64,000 bases of DNA from Solimonas soli DSM 21787 (GCF_000474945.1 NZ_AXDW01000010.1:186001-250000); one strand, 5' to 3'; positions 18,161 to 29,163 are shown, counted from the first letter of the stretch. Program-made: numbers and translations. Notes: generated from the sequence alone by a model not told the origin.

Positions 18161-19986
18161 GCGCGCGCGACGCCGGACCTGCCGGCGGGCGGCGCGTCGC
18201 CGCGCCGGCCGCCGAGCCGGTCGCCGGCTGGCGCCGCGGCTTCGTGCTCGGCGCGCTGGCGCTCGGCGCCGGTGTGGTGTTCGGCCGTGCGTTCCAGCTG
18301 CAGGTCATCGATCAGGACTTCCTCGCGCGCGAAGGCGACAAGCGCTCGATCCGCACGATGACGATTCCCGCGCACCGCGGCGCCATCGTCGACCGGCGCG
18401 GTGAGCCGCTGGCCCTTTCGGCGCCGGTCGAATCGCTGTGGGCCGTGCCGCAGGCGCTGCTCGATTCGCCGCAGCATGTCGATGCGGTGGCCAGGCTGCT
18501 CGGCCGCAAGCCCGCCGAATTCCGCAAGTTCCTCGAGGCGCGCGCCGAGCGCAAGTTCGTCTACATCAGCGATCCGCTGTCGCCGGGCGAAGCCAAGCGC
18601 GTGCTCGCGCTCGGCGCGCCGGGCGTGTTTTCCGACCCTTCGTACGCACGCTATTACCCGGCCGGCGAAGTCGCCGGCCAGCTCGTCGGCTTCTGCGGCC
18701 GCGACGGTGCCGGACTCGAAGGCATGGAGAAGGCGCAGGAGTCGATCCTCGCCGGCAGGCAGGGGTCGCGCCGCGTGATCCGCGACCGCGCCGGTCACAT
18801 CGTCGAGGACAATCTCGAATACACGGAAGCGCAGTCCGGCGAGGACGTGCAGCTGACCATCGACCTGCGCATCCAGTATCTCGCCTACCGCGAGCTGAAG
18901 AACGCGGTGCTCGAGCACAAGGCCAAGGGCGGCACCATCGTCATCGCCGACAGCGCGACCGGCGACATCCTCGCGGTCGCTTCGCAGCCCGGCTTCAATC
19001 CGAACAATCCGGGCGAGCGCAAGCCGCCGGGCACGCGCAACCGCGCCATCGTCGATTCCTTCGAACCGGGGTCAACGGCCAAGCCGCTGCTGATCTCGGA
19101 GGCGCTCGAACTCGGCCTGTTCCAGCCGACCAGCGTGGTCGACACGGGCGCCGGCACCTTGAAAGTCGGTGCGCTGACCGTGCGCGACGTGCATCCGGGC
19201 GGCGTGATGGATCTCGCCAAGATCCTCGCCAAGTCGAGCAACGTCGGTGCCGCCAAGATCGGCCTCACGCTCGGGCCGGAAGCGGTGTGGACGGGCTTCC
19301 AGCGCTTCGGCATCGCCGAGCCGATCTACACCGGCTTTCCCGGTGAAGCCTCGTCGGTGCTGCGTCACTACAACGAGTGGGGCCAGATCGCCACGGCGAC
19401 GGCGTCCTACGGCTACGGCTGGTCGGTGACGGCGCTGCATCTCGTGCGCGCCTACGCGGCGCTGGCCAACGACGGCCTGATGCCGCAGCTGCGGCTGATC
19501 AAGAACGCGCGCCCGGTGCCGCCGCAGCGCGCGATCTCGGCCAACACCGCGCGCGAAGTACGGCGCATGCTGGAGACGGTCGTCGCGCCGGGTGGCAGCG
19601 CGACGCGCGCGGCGATCCAGGGCTACAAGGTCGCCGGCAAGACCGGCACCGCGCGCAAGCTGTCCGATACCGGCGTCTACGATCCGAACCGCCATCAGGC
19701 CCTGTTCGTCGGCATGGTGCCGGCCGAGCGGCCGCGGCTGGTCGGCCTGGTCGTCATCGACGAGCCGGGCGAAGGTGCCTACTACGGCGGCCTGGTCGCC
19801 GCGCCGGTGTTCGCGAGCGCGATGCAGGGCGCCGCGCGCCTGCTGCAGATCTCGCCGGACGGCACCGGCACGCCCGATCTCGCGCCGCCGACCGCGTCAC
19901 GCACGACGGTCGCGCTGCCCGCCCCGGGCCCGGCGGCGCCGACCCAGCACGCGGCGCTGGTGAAAGTCGCGGAGCCGCACCTGTGA
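18157..19986 (+). CDS. ftsI: Peptidoglycan transpeptidase FtsI (PBP3)
   Basis: FtsI cross-links septal peptidoglycan in partnership with FtsW. The 609-residue product has an N-terminal membrane anchor (about residues 24-45), a pedestal domain, and a class B penicillin-binding domain with all three active-site motifs: S-T-A-K with nucleophile Ser306, S-S-N at about 360, and K-T-G at 495. It starts with GTG at 18157, four bases overlapping ftsL, and ends four bases into murE. The Pro/Ala-rich C-terminal tail is unremarkable. Confidence 0.97.
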   Translation: MSARDAGPAGGRRVAAPAAEPVAGWRRGFVLGALALGAGVVFGRAFQLQVIDQDFLAREGDKRSIRTMTIPAHRGAIVDRRGEPLALSAPVESLWAVPQALLDSPQHVDAVARLLGRKPAEFRKFLEARAERKFVYISDPLSPGEAKRVLALGAPGVFSDPSYARYYPAGEVAGQLVGFCGRDGAGLEGMEKAQESILAGRQGSRRVIRDRAGHIVEDNLEYTEAQSGEDVQLTIDLRIQYLAYRELKNAVLEHKAKGGTIVIADSATGDILAVASQPGFNPNNPGERKPPGTRNRAIVDSFEPGSTAKPLLISEALELGLFQPTSVVDTGAGTLKVGALTVRDVHPGGVMDLAKILAKSSNVGAAKIGLTLGPEAVWTGFQRFGIAEPIYTGFPGEASSVLRHYNEWGQIATATASYGYGWSVTALHLVRAYAALANDGLMPQLRLIKNARPVPPQRAISANTAREVRRMLETVVAPGGSATRAAIQGYKVAGKTGTARKLSDTGVYDPNRHQALFVGMVPAERPRLVGLVVIDEPGEGAYYGGLVAAPVFASAMQGAARLLQISPDGTGTPDLAPPTASRTTVALPAPGPAAPTQHAALVKVAEPHL

Positions 19987-21488
19987 GCGGCGCGCCACGT
20001 TCGCTGAAGACCCTGCTCGCCGGCTACGGCGTGCCGGCGCCGGATTTCGACGTCACCGGCGTCGAGATCGATTCGCGCCGCATCGGCGCCGGCGATCTGT
20101 TCCTCGCCTGCAAGGGCACCGGCGGCACGCACGGCCTGGCGCACCTCGAACAGGCGCTGCGGCGCGGCGCGGCGGCCGTCGCCTGGGAGCCGGCGAGCGG
20201 CTTCGGCGAGCCGGACATCGGCATTCCGCAGATCGCCGTGCCGGATCTCGCGCGCCGCGCCGGCGAGATCGCCGCGCGCTTCCACGGCCGCCCGTCCGAG
20301 CATCTGTACTGCGTCGGTGTCACCGGCACCGATGGCAAGACCTCGACGGCGTACCTGATCGCCCAAGCCCTGGATGCGCTGCGGCATCCCTGCGCCTACA
20401 TCGGCACGATCGGCATCGGCCGCGTCGGCCAGCTCGACAAGAACACGCACACGACGCCGGACCCGGTCACCCTGCAGCAGTGGCTGGCGCGCCTGCGCGG
20501 CGAAGGCGTGCGCGCCTGCGCGATGGAGGTGTCGTCGCACGCGCTCGATCAGGGCCGCGTCGCCGGCGTGCATTTCCGCACCGCGGTGCTGACCAACATC
20601 ACGCGCGACCATCTCGATTACCACGGCACGGTCGAGCGTTACGCCGCCGCCAAGCGCCGCCTGTTCGAGCGCGAGGAACTGGCGAGCGCGGTGCTGAACC
20701 GCGACGACGCGCATGGCGCCGCCTGGGCCGATGCGCTCGAGCCGCGTCTGCAGGTCATTCGCTACGGCATCGAAGGCGCCGCGCCGCGCGGCGCCTACCT
20801 CATCGCGCGCGATCTGCAGCTGAGCGTCGCCGGCCTCGCCTTCACGATCGACAGCCATCTGGGCCGCGCGTCGCTGAAGAGCGGCCTGCTCGGTCGCTTC
20901 AACGTGCACAACCTGCTCGCCGCGCTCGGCGCGCTGCTCGCGCACGAGCTGCCGCTCGCCGATGCCGTTGCCGCGCTCGCGCAGGCGCACACCGTGCCGG
21001 GCCGCATCGAAGGATTCCGTGGGCCGCGCGCGAGGCCGCTGGTCGTCGTCGACTACGCGCACACGCCGGAAGCGCTGCGCCAGGTGCTGGCGGCGGCGCG
21101 TGCGCACACGCCGGGCCGGCTGCATGTCGTGTTCGGCTGCGGCGGCGATCGCGACCGCGGCAAGCGGCCCTTGATGGGCGCCGCGGCGACCGAACTGGCC
21201 GACCGGGTGATCGTCACCGACGACAATCCGCGCAGCGAATCGCCGCAGGCGATCGTTGCCGAGATCCTCGCCGGCATCGGCCTCACCGCGAAGCCGGTCG
21301 AGGCGCCGCGGGTCATCCATGACCGCGCCGCGGCGATCCGCGCGGCGGTTGCCGAGGCGGCGGCGGACGATGTCGTGGTCGTCGCCGGCAAAGGTCACGA
21401 GGACTACCAGATCTACGGCAGCGAGGTGCGTGCGTTCAGCGATCGCGCCTTCGTGGCCGATCTCGTCGGTGCCGAGGTGCGCGCATGA
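19983..21488 (+). CDS. murE: UDP-MurNAc-tripeptide synthetase (meso-Dap adding)
   Basis: MurE adds the third amino acid to UDP-MurNAc-L-Ala-D-Glu in the cytoplasm. The 501-residue protein carries the Mur ligase ATP loop 'GVTGTDGKTSTAYLIAQAL' at about residue 115 and 'DYAHTPEALRQVL' in the C-terminal domain. A D-N-P-R motif near residue 415 marks the enzyme as meso-diaminopimelate specific. It starts with GTG at 19983 overlapping ftsI. After its stop the cluster is broken by 181 bases that include a strong hairpin. Confidence 0.97.
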   Translation: MSGAPRSLKTLLAGYGVPAPDFDVTGVEIDSRRIGAGDLFLACKGTGGTHGLAHLEQALRRGAAAVAWEPASGFGEPDIGIPQIAVPDLARRAGEIAARFHGRPSEHLYCVGVTGTDGKTSTAYLIAQALDALRHPCAYIGTIGIGRVGQLDKNTHTTPDPVTLQQWLARLRGEGVRACAMEVSSHALDQGRVAGVHFRTAVLTNITRDHLDYHGTVERYAAAKRRLFEREELASAVLNRDDAHGAAWADALEPRLQVIRYGIEGAAPRGAYLIARDLQLSVAGLAFTIDSHLGRASLKSGLLGRFNVHNLLAALGALLAHELPLADAVAALAQAHTVPGRIEGFRGPRARPLVVVDYAHTPEALRQVLAAARAHTPGRLHVVFGCGGDRDRGKRPLMGAAATELADRVIVTDDNPRSESPQAIVAEILAGIGLTAKPVEAPRVIHDRAAAIRAAVAEAAADDVVVVAGKGHEDYQIYGSEVRAFSDRAFVADLVGAEVRA

Positions 21489-21538
21489 CACGGTGCCGTG
21501 AGCGCGCGGCGCGAGCGTGGGGCGAGCCGGGCTTTCCT

Positions 21539-21561
21539 GGACGGCCAGGGCTTGGCCGTCC
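21539..21561. repeat. Palindromic repeat between murE and murF
   Basis: A 9-bp perfect stem with a 5-base loop; the core GGCCA-GGGCT-TGGCC resembles the GGCCA-GGGA-TGGCC hairpins near ddlB and mtnC. A second hairpin (GACCAC-GCCA-GTGGTC) follows at about 21573-21588. The gap starts with ATGACACGGTGCC directly followed by GTGAGCG, similar to the GTGAGC that opens the other elements. Confidence 0.6.
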
Positions 21562-21669
21562 ATGCCGGCGAGCGACCACGCCAGTGGTCCGGGGCGCAGG
21601 CCGGGAATGCGCGCAACGCGCCGACCGCGCTGTACTTTCATTCTGCGTCGCACCTTCGGAGGCGCGCTC

Positions 21670-23034
21670 GTGATGTTCGCGCTGTCCGAGCTGGCGACCC
21701 TGCTCGACGCCGAGCTGCGCGGCGGCGATCGGCGCTTCGCGCGGGTGTCGACCGACAGCCGCGCGCAGCTCGACGGCGCGCTGTTCGTCGCGCTGAAGGG
21801 CGAGCGCTTCGACGGCCATGCCTTCGTCGCGCAGGCCCGCGCCGCCGGCGCGGTCGCCGCGCTGGTCTCCGAGTTCGTCGATGCCGACATCCCGCAGCTC
21901 AAGGTCGGCGACACGCTGGCCGGCCTGCAGCAGCTGGCGCGGCTGTGGCGGCAGCGCTTCGACATCCCGGTCGTCGCCGTCACCGGCAGCAACGGCAAGA
22001 CCACGACCAAGCAGATGCTGGCGGCGATCTTCCGCACGCGCGGCGCGGTGCTCGCCACCGAGGGCAATCTCAACAATCACATCGGCGTGCCGCTGACCCT
22101 GCTGAAGCTGCGCGGCGAACATCGCACGGCGGTGATCGAGATGGGCGCCAGCCATCGCGGCGAGATCGCCCTGCTGACCTCGATCGCGCGGCCGAATGTC
22201 GGCGTCGTCACCCAGGCCGGCGACGCGCATCTCGAGGGTTTCGGCTCGCGCGAGGGCGTGGCGCTCGGCAAGGGCGAGCTGTTCGCCGGTCTCGGCGAGC
22301 GGGGCGTCGCCGTGATCAACGCCGAGGACGTGTACTTCCCCTTGTGGCAGCAGCTCGCCGGCAGGGCCGCGGTGCTCAGCTTCGGGCTGCGCGACGGGGT
22401 CGATGTGCGCGCGCTGCACGTCGAGCCGCAGGCCGGCGCCGGCACGCGCTTCACCCTGGCCGCGCCGCAAGGCCGCGCCGAGGTGCTGTTGCCGATTCCG
22501 GGCCGTCACAACGTGATGAACGCGCTCGCCGCCGCGGCCTGCGGCATCGCTCTGGGGCTCGAGCCGGCGCAGATCGCCATCGGCCTCGCGCAGATGGAGG
22601 GCGCCGCCGGCCGCCTCAGCTGGAAGACCACGGCGCAGGGCGCGCGCGTGCTCGACGACAGCTACAACGCCAATCCGACTTCGCTGCGCGCCGGCCTCGA
22701 GTTGCTGGCCGAACTGCCGGGCCGGCGCTGGCTGGTGCTCGGCAACATGGCCGAACTCGGGGCGGACACCGCGCGGCTGCACGCCGAGGCCGGCGCCGCC
22801 GCGCGCCAGCTCGGCATCGAGCGGCTGTTTGCCGTCGGGCCGCTCGCCGCCGAAGCGGCGCGCGCCTTCGGCAGCGGCGGCGAACGCTACGACGACACCG
22901 AACAACTCGCGGCCGCGCTCGCGCCGCAACTCGACAAGACCATCACGCTGCTGGTGAAGGGGTCGCGCTCGGCGCGCATGGAACGCGTCGTCGCCGCGCT
23001 CACCGGCGAAGCCGTGACGGGGGGAACTCACTAG
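21670..23034 (+). CDS. murF: UDP-MurNAc-tripeptide--D-Ala-D-Ala ligase
   Basis: MurF attaches D-Ala-D-Ala to complete the UDP-MurNAc pentapeptide. The 454-residue product has the ATP loop '[19 protein letters not shown]' at about residue 105, '[13 protein letters not shown]' and '[18 protein letters not shown]', the last being a MurF hallmark. The ATG at 21670 follows a good ribosome site (CGGAGG, eight bases away); longer in-frame starts run through the repeat. Its stop overlaps the mraY GTG by one base (TAGTG). Confidence 0.97.
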   Translation: MMFALSELATLLDAELRGGDRRFARVSTDSRAQLDGALFVALKGERFDGHAFVAQARAAGAVAALVSEFVDADIPQLKVGDTLAGLQQLARLWRQRFDIPVVAVTGSNGKTTTKQMLAAIFRTRGAVLATEGNLNNHIGVPLTLLKLRGEHRTAVIEMGASHRGEIALLTSIARPNVGVVTQAGDAHLEGFGSREGVALGKGELFAGLGERGVAVINAEDVYFPLWQQLAGRAAVLSFGLRDGVDVRALHVEPQAGAGTRFTLAAPQGRAEVLLPIPGRHNVMNALAAAACGIALGLEPAQIAIGLAQMEGAAGRLSWKTTAQGARVLDDSYNANPTSLRAGLELLAELPGRRWLVLGNMAELGADTARLHAEAGAAARQLGIERLFAVGPLAAEAARAFGSGGERYDDTEQLAAALAPQLDKTITLLVKGSRSARMERVVAALTGEAVTGGTH

Positions 23035-24119
23035 TGCTCTACCATCTCGCGGAATTCCTCAAGCAGTACGTCAGCGGCTTCAACGCCTTCACCTACCTGA
23101 CGCTGCGCAGCGTGCTCGGCGTGCTGACCGCGCTGATGTTCTGCTTCTCCTTCGGGCCCTGGCTCATCGAGCGCCTGTATCGCTTCAAGTTCGGCCAGCC
23201 GGTGCGCAGCGACGGGCCGCAGACGCACCTGAAGAAGACCGGCACGCCGACCATGGGCGGCGTGCTGATCCTCGGCGCGATCGCCGTGTCGACGCTGCTG
23301 TGGGCCGATCTGCGCAGCCGCTTCGTGTGGTTCGCGCTGATCGTCACGCTGGCCTTCGGCGCGGTCGGCTTCGCCGACGACTACATCAAGATCAAGTACA
23401 AGGATCCGAAGGGCCTGCCGGCGCGCAAGAAGTACTTCTGGCTGTCGCTGGTCGGCTTCGGCGTGGCGACGCTGATCTGGTGGACGGCGAAGTCGCCGGC
23501 CGAAACCACGCTGATCTTTCCGTTCATCAAGAACGTGTCGATCTCGCTCGGCATCTTCTTCATTCCCTGGACGTACCTGGTCGTCGTCGGTTCGAGCAAC
23601 GCGGTCAACCTCACCGACGGCCTCGACGGCCTCGCCATCATGCCGACGGTGCTGGTCGCCTCGGCGCTCGCCATCTTCGCCTACGCGAGCGGCAACGCGA
23701 AGTTCGCGACCTATCTCGGCATTCCGTTCATCAGCGGCGCCGGCGAGCTGGCGATCTTCTGCACGGCGATCGCCGGCGCCGGCCTCGGCTTTCTCTGGTT
23801 CAACGCCTATCCGGCGCAGGTTTTCATGGGTGACGTCGGCGCGCTGGCGCTCGGCGCGGCGCTCGGCGTGGTCGCCGTGCTGGTGCGCCAGGAAATCGTG
23901 CTGGCGATCATGGGCGGCATCTTCGTCGCCGAGACCGTATCGGTCGCGCTGCAGGTCGGCTACTTCAAGTACAGCGGCGGCAAGCGCATCTTCCGCATGG
24001 CGCCGCTGCATCACCACTACGAGCTCAAGGGCTGGCCGGAGCCGAAGATCATCGTGCGTTTCTGGATCATCACGCTGATTCTCGTGCTGATCGGTCTGGC
24101 GTCACTGAAGGTGCGCTGA
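23034..24119 (+). CDS. mraY: Phospho-MurNAc-pentapeptide translocase
   Basis: MraY moves phospho-MurNAc-pentapeptide to undecaprenyl phosphate, making lipid I on the inner membrane. The 361-residue product has about ten membrane helices and the conserved acidic loops: '[14 protein letters not shown]', '[15 protein letters not shown]', '[16 protein letters not shown]' and '[11 protein letters not shown]', ending with '[18 protein letters not shown]', the histidine-rich loop. It starts with GTG at 23034 and its stop is one base before the murD start. Confidence 0.98.
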   Translation: MLYHLAEFLKQYVSGFNAFTYLTLRSVLGVLTALMFCFSFGPWLIERLYRFKFGQPVRSDGPQTHLKKTGTPTMGGVLILGAIAVSTLLWADLRSRFVWFALIVTLAFGAVGFADDYIKIKYKDPKGLPARKKYFWLSLVGFGVATLIWWTAKSPAETTLIFPFIKNVSISLGIFFIPWTYLVVVGSSNAVNLTDGLDGLAIMPTVLVASALAIFAYASGNAKFATYLGIPFISGAGELAIFCTAIAGAGLGFLWFNAYPAQVFMGDVGALALGAALGVVAVLVRQEIVLAIMGGIFVAETVSVALQVGYFKYSGGKRIFRMAPLHHHYELKGWPEPKIIVRFWIITLILVLIGLASLKVR

Positions 24120-24120
24120 G

Positions 24121-25491
24121 ATGAACGCCGCGCCGCGGACATCAGGCATGGGGAATCGGTACGACGGGCAGCGCGTGCTCGTGGTCGGCCTCGGCGTGTC
24201 CGGCGTGTCGGCGCTGCAGTATCTGGCGCGCGAAGGCGCGACGCTCGTCGTCACCGATTCGCGCGCCGCGCCGAAAGGCATCGACGAGCTGCGAGCGCGT
24301 TATCCCGCCGCCGAATTCCATCTCGGCGCGTTCGGCGCGCCGGCGCCGCTCGCGCAGTACGCGATGGCGGTCGTCTCGCCGGGCGTGGCACTCGACGAGC
24401 CGTTCGTGCAGGCGCTTGTCGCCGCCGGCGTCGAGATCGTCGGCGACATCGAGCTGTTCGCGCGCGCCGCGAACGCGCCGGTCGTCGGCATCACCGGCAG
24501 CAACGGCAAGAGCACGGTGACCACGCTGGTCGGCGAGATGGCGAAGGCGGCCGGGCTGCGCGTCGGTGTCGGCGGCAATCTCGGCACGCCGGCGCTCGAC
24601 CTGCTGCGCGACGACGCCGAGCTGTACGTGCTCGAGCTGTCCAGCTTCCAGCTGGAGACCACGCACACGCTGAAGTGCATCGCCGCGACGATCCTCAATC
24701 TGTCGCAGGACCATCTCGACCGTCACGGCACGATGGAGCACTACGGCCGCGTCAAGGCCCGCATCTTCAGCGGCGCGCGCACGGCGATCGTCAATCGCGA
24801 CGATGCGGCGGTGATGGGGCTCGCGCCGCCGGGCGCGACGAGCTTCGGCCTCGACGCGCCGCGCGGCGCCGACTACGGGCTGCTCGAGAGCGCCGCCGGC
24901 ACGACGCTGGCGCGCGGCGCCGAAGCGGTGCTGCCGCTGTCGGCGCTGAAGATCTTCGGCCTGCACAACGCCGCCAACGCGCTCGCCGCGCTGGCGCTCG
25001 CCGATGCCGCCGGCATTCCGCGCGCGGCCAGCGTCGCGGCGCTGCGCAGCTTCGCCGGCCTGCCGCACCGCTGCGAGTTCGTCGCCAGCGTGAACGGCGT
25101 CGACTACTTCAACGACTCGAAAGGCACCAACGTCGGCTCGACGCTGGCGGCCTTGAACGGGCTGCCGGCACCGATCGTCTGGCTCGGCGGCGGGCAGGGC
25201 AAGGGCCAGTCCTTCGTCGAACTGCGCGAGGCGCTGGCGCGCAAGGGGCGTGCCGCCGTGCTGTACGGCGAAGATGCCGCGCTGATCGAGCGCGACGTGT
25301 TCGGCGCGCTGCCGATCTGGCGCGAGTCCGACCTGCACGGCGCGCTGCGCCGCGCGCAAACGCTGGCGCAGACGGGCGATCGCGTGCTGCTGTCGCCGGC
25401 CTGCGCGAGCTTCGATCAGTTCAAGAGCTACGTCGATCGCGGCGAGCAGTTCCGCGCCGCGGTGCGCGGACTGGCGGAGGTGCCGGCATGA
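24121..25491 (+). CDS. murD: UDP-MurNAc-L-alanine--D-glutamate ligase
   Basis: MurD adds D-glutamate to UDP-MurNAc-L-Ala. The 456-residue product shows an N-terminal Rossmann-like 'VLVVGLGVSGVSALQYLAREG', the ATP loop 'GITGSNGKSTVTTLVGEM' at about residue 125, 'NLSQDHLDRHGTMEHY' and 'FNDSKGTNVGSTLAAL'. The first nine residues before an internal Met are poorly conserved, so the true start could be slightly later. The stop overlaps the ftsW start as ATGA. Confidence 0.97.
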   Translation: MNAAPRTSGMGNRYDGQRVLVVGLGVSGVSALQYLAREGATLVVTDSRAAPKGIDELRARYPAAEFHLGAFGAPAPLAQYAMAVVSPGVALDEPFVQALVAAGVEIVGDIELFARAANAPVVGITGSNGKSTVTTLVGEMAKAAGLRVGVGGNLGTPALDLLRDDAELYVLELSSFQLETTHTLKCIAATILNLSQDHLDRHGTMEHYGRVKARIFSGARTAIVNRDDAAVMGLAPPGATSFGLDAPRGADYGLLESAAGTTLARGAEAVLPLSALKIFGLHNAANALAALALADAAGIPRAASVAALRSFAGLPHRCEFVASVNGVDYFNDSKGTNVGSTLAALNGLPAPIVWLGGGQGKGQSFVELREALARKGRAAVLYGEDAALIERDVFGALPIWRESDLHGALRRAQTLAQTGDRVLLSPACASFDQFKSYVDRGEQFRAAVRGLAEVPA

Positions 25492-26663
25492 GCACGGCCG
25501 CCGCCAGCTGGGGTGTTCCGCAGGCGCGCTACGGGCTAGACGCCTGGCTGTGCGGCGCGATCGCGACCTTGCTGATCTGGGGCCTGATCATGGTCGCCTC
25601 GGCGTCGGTCGCGCAGGCCGAGAAGCTGACCGGCGAGCCGTATTACTTCTTCCTGCGCCAGCTGGTGTTCCTTGCCCTGGGCGGCGGCATCGGCTTCACG
25701 CTGTACTGCGTGCCGATGCAGCAGTGGGCGCGCAGCAGCACCTGGCTGTATCTGTTCGCGATCGGCCTGCTGGTGCTCGTGCTGGTGCCGGGTGTCGGCG
25801 TCAAGGTCAACGGCGCACGGCGCTGGATCGACCTCGGCCTGTTCCGCCTGCAGGCCTCGGAGCCGGCGCGCCTCGCCCTGATCCTCTATGTCGCCAGCTA
25901 CATCACACGCCGGCAGGCCTCGCTGCAGGCCGGCTTCAAGGGGCTGGCGATGCCGCTGATCGCGGTGCTGATCCCGACCTTCCTGCTGATGATGGAACCG
26001 GATTTCGGCGCCACCGCGATCCTCATGGGCGTCGTCTTCCTCATGCTGTTCCTCGGCGGCGCGCGCGTTCTGTATTACCTCGCCTTCCTCGGCTTCGCGG
26101 TCAGCGGCCTGGTGCTGATCGCCATTGCCGCGCCGTATCGCGTCAAGCGCCTGCTCAACTTCATGAACCCCTGGGCCGACGTCGAGAATGCCGGCTGGCA
26201 GCTCGCGCAGTCGCTGATCGCCGTCGGCCGCGGCGAATGGACCGGCGTCGGCCTCGGCAACAGCGTGCAGAAGCTGCTGTACCTGCCGGAGATGCACACC
26301 GATTTCATCTTCGCGATCTTCGCCGAGGAGTTCGGCCTGCTCGGCATCAGCCTGCTGCTCACGCTGTTCGGCATCGTCGTCTGGCGCGGCTTCGCGATCG
26401 CGCGTCGCGCCGAGCTCGACGGCCGCCGTTTCCAGGCCTATCTGTGCTACGGCCTGACCGGCTGGCTCGGCCTGCAGGCGCTGATCAACATGGCGGTCAA
26501 CATGGGCCTGCTGCCGACCAAGGGCCTGACCCTGCCGCTGCTCAGCTACGGCGGCTCCTCGCTGCTGACGGTCTGCGCGCTGCTCGGCCTGATCCTGCGC
26601 GTCGACTACGAGAATCGCGCGGCCGCCTTCGGCGTCACGTCGGCGGAGGATCGCCAGCCATGA
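25488..26663 (+). CDS. ftsW: Septal peptidoglycan glycosyltransferase FtsW
   Basis: FtsW is the SEDS-family polymerase that builds septal glycan strands from lipid II, working with FtsI. The 391-residue product has about ten membrane helices. Conserved SEDS features are 'GARRWIDLGLFRLQASEPARLALILYVA', 'MMEPDFGATAIL' with the catalytic Asp, 'LPEMHTDFIFAIFAEEFGLLG' and 'LPLLSYGGSSLL'. The ATG at 25488 overlaps the murD stop, and its end overlaps the murG start. Confidence 0.97.
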   Translation: MSTAAASWGVPQARYGLDAWLCGAIATLLIWGLIMVASASVAQAEKLTGEPYYFFLRQLVFLALGGGIGFTLYCVPMQQWARSSTWLYLFAIGLLVLVLVPGVGVKVNGARRWIDLGLFRLQASEPARLALILYVASYITRRQASLQAGFKGLAMPLIAVLIPTFLLMMEPDFGATAILMGVVFLMLFLGGARVLYYLAFLGFAVSGLVLIAIAAPYRVKRLLNFMNPWADVENAGWQLAQSLIAVGRGEWTGVGLGNSVQKLLYLPEMHTDFIFAIFAEEFGLLGISLLLTLFGIVVWRGFAIARRAELDGRRFQAYLCYGLTGWLGLQALINMAVNMGLLPTKGLTLPLLSYGGSSLLTVCALLGLILRVDYENRAAAFGVTSAEDRQP

Positions 26664-27730
26664 GTCTCAAGTTCATGGTGATGGCCGGCGGCACCGGCGG
26701 CCACGTCTATCCGGCGCTCGCGGTGGCGCAGGAACTGCGCGCCCGCGGCCACGAAGTGCGCTGGATGGGCGCGCCGCAGAGTTTCGAGGCGCGCGTCGTG
26801 CCGCAGAGCGGCTTCAACATCGATTTCATCCGCGTCTCGGGCCTGCGCGGCAAGGGCATTGCCAAGCTGCTGCAGGCGCCGCTGCTGATCGCGCGCGCCG
26901 TGCTCGATGCACGCGCGATCCTCAGGCGCGAGCGTCCGCACGCGGTGCTCGGCATGGGCGGCTTCGCGGCCGGTCCGGGCGGCCTCGCCGCCTGGCTGGG
27001 CGGTCTGCCGCTGGTGATCCACGAACAGAATGCGGCCGCCGGCTTCACCAACCGCGTGCTCGCCAAGCTCGCGCGCATCGCGCTGCAGGCGTTTCCGGAC
27101 ACCTTTGCGAACGGCCGCACGGTCGGCAACCCGGTGCGCGGCGGTTTCGCCGAACTGCCGCCGCCGGCCCGGCGTCTCGCGCACGGCGGCGCTCCGCGCC
27201 TGCTGGTGATCGGCGGCTCGCAGGGCGCGCGCGCCCTGAACGAGAACGTGCCGAAGGCGCTCGCACTGCTGGCGCCGCAGGAGCGGCCGCAGGTGCGCCA
27301 TCAGGGCGGCCGCACGCTCGACGCCGCGCTGGCGGCGTATCGCGCTGCGCGGGTCGAGGCCGAAATCACACCGTTCATCGACGACATGCCGGCGGCCTTC
27401 GCCTGGGCCGATCTGGTCGTCTGCCGCGCCGGCGCGTCGACCATCGCCGAGGTGAGCGCCGCCGGCAACGCGACGGTGCTGGTGCCGTTTCCGGCGGCGG
27501 TCGACGACCATCAGACCAAGAACGCAGCGTATCTCGTGCAGGCCGGCGCCGCCGTGCTGCTGCCGGAGTCGGCGATGACGCCGCAGGTGCTCGCGGCCAC
27601 GCTGCGCACACTGCTCGCCGACCGCGCCAGGCTGACGGCGATGGCGGAAGCGGCGCGTAGCCGTTCCTGGAGCGGTGCGGCGCGGGTCATCGCCGACGCC
27701 TGTGTCGCCGCCGCCGGGGTCGAGCCATGA
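26660..27730 (+). CDS. murG: Lipid II synthase MurG
   Basis: MurG transfers GlcNAc from UDP-GlcNAc to lipid I, giving lipid II at the cytoplasmic face of the membrane. The 356-residue product has the N-terminal glycine loop '[21 protein letters not shown]', '[20 protein letters not shown]', '[16 protein letters not shown]' and the UDP-GlcNAc-binding '[24 protein letters not shown]'. It overlaps ftsW by four bases and murC by four bases. Confidence 0.98.
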   Translation: MSLKFMVMAGGTGGHVYPALAVAQELRARGHEVRWMGAPQSFEARVVPQSGFNIDFIRVSGLRGKGIAKLLQAPLLIARAVLDARAILRRERPHAVLGMGGFAAGPGGLAAWLGGLPLVIHEQNAAAGFTNRVLAKLARIALQAFPDTFANGRTVGNPVRGGFAELPPPARRLAHGGAPRLLVIGGSQGARALNENVPKALALLAPQERPQVRHQGGRTLDAALAAYRAARVEAEITPFIDDMPAAFAWADLVVCRAGASTIAEVSAAGNATVLVPFPAAVDDHQTKNAAYLVQAGAAVLLPESAMTPQVLAATLRTLLADRARLTAMAEAARSRSWSGAARVIADACVAAAGVEP

Positions 27731-29163
27731 GCGCCGTGCTGCAGAACCTGATGATGGCGCCGATGCGCCGCGTGCGCCGCATTCACATGCTCGGCATCGG
27801 CGGTTCCGGCATGGCCGGCATCGCCGAGGTGCTGATCAATCTCGGCTACCAGGTCAGCGGCACCGATCTCAAGGACAGCGCCGCGACGCGGCGCCTGCGC
27901 GAGCTCGGCGCGACCATCCATCTCGGCCATAGGGCCGAGAACGCGCACGGCGCCGACGCGATCGTCGTGTCGACGGCGGTCAAGGCCGACAATCCGGAAG
28001 TCGTCTACGCGCACGCGCAGCGCATTCCGGTCGTGCGCCGCGCCGAGATGCTCGCCGAGCTGATGCGCTTCCGCTACGGCATCGCCATCGCCGGCACGCA
28101 CGGCAAGACGACGACGACCAGCCTCGTCGCCAGCGTGCTCGCCGAAGGCGGGCTCGATCCGACCTACGTGATCGGCGGCAAGCTGAAGTCCGCCGATACC
28201 AACGCGCGGCTCGGCCTCGGCCATTACCTCGTCGCCGAGGCCGACGAGAGCGACGCCTCGTTCCTGCACCTGTCGCCGATGATCGCGACAGTGACGAACA
28301 TCGACGCCGATCATCTCGAAACCTACGCGCACGACTTCAGGAAGCTGCGCGCCACCTTCGTCGAGTTCCTGCATCGCCTGCCGTTCTATGGCCTGGCGAT
28401 CGTCTGCATCGACGATCCGGTGGTGCGCGAGATCCTCAACGACATCGGCCGTCCGGTGCTGACCTACGGCTTTCGCGACGACGCCGACCTGCGTGCGTTC
28501 GACGTGCGGCCGGAGGGCAGCGGCGCGCATTTCACGGTCGTCTTCCCCGACGGCGGGCGCGAGGAATTCCATCTGAACCTGCCGGGCCAGCACAACGTGC
28601 AGAACGCGCTGATCGCGATCGCCATCGGCCGTGAACTCGGCGTGTCGGTCGAGGCGACGCGGCGCGCGCTGTCGCACTTCGGCGGCGTCGGCCGGCGCTG
28701 CGAACCGCACGGCGAGCTGAAGCTCGCCGACGGCGGCCGCGCCCTGCTGGTCGACGACTACGGGCATCATCCGCGCGAGATCGCCGCGACCTTCCAGGCG
28801 ATGCGCGCCGCGCACCCGCAGCGGCGCCTGGTCGTCGCCTTCCAGCCGCACCGCTATTCGCGCACGCGCGATCTGTTCGAGGACTTCGCGGCGATTCTCT
28901 CGCAGGCCGACGCGCTGCTGCTCGCCGAGGTCTATGCCGCCGGCGAGGCGCCGATCGAAGGCGCCGACGGTCGTGCGCTGGCGCGCGCGATCCGCGCGCG
29001 CGGCAAGGTCGAACCGGTGTTCGTGAGCGGCGTCGCCGAGCTGCCGGAGGCGCTGATGCGCGTGCTGCGCGACGGCGATCTGCTGCTGACCATGGGCGCC
29101 GGCGACATCGGCGGCCTGCCGGCGCAGCTGGTGCAGCAGTACGGCGCCGGAGGCCGGCCATGA
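27727..29163 (+). CDS. murC: UDP-N-acetylmuramate--L-alanine ligase
   Basis: MurC adds L-alanine to UDP-MurNAc, the first amino-acid step. The 478-residue product has '[23 protein letters not shown]' at the start, the ATP loop '[18 protein letters not shown]' near residue 120, '[14 protein letters not shown]' and '[15 protein letters not shown]'. It overlaps both murG and murB by four bases, so murG-murC-murB read as one tightly coupled block. Confidence 0.98.
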   Translation: MSAVLQNLMMAPMRRVRRIHMLGIGGSGMAGIAEVLINLGYQVSGTDLKDSAATRRLRELGATIHLGHRAENAHGADAIVVSTAVKADNPEVVYAHAQRIPVVRRAEMLAELMRFRYGIAIAGTHGKTTTTSLVASVLAEGGLDPTYVIGGKLKSADTNARLGLGHYLVAEADESDASFLHLSPMIATVTNIDADHLETYAHDFRKLRATFVEFLHRLPFYGLAIVCIDDPVVREILNDIGRPVLTYGFRDDADLRAFDVRPEGSGAHFTVVFPDGGREEFHLNLPGQHNVQNALIAIAIGRELGVSVEATRRALSHFGGVGRRCEPHGELKLADGGRALLVDDYGHHPREIAATFQAMRAAHPQRRLVVAFQPHRYSRTRDLFEDFAAILSQADALLLAEVYAAGEAPIEGADGRALARAIRARGKVEPVFVSGVAELPEALMRVLRDGDLLLTMGAGDIGGLPAQLVQQYGAGGRP

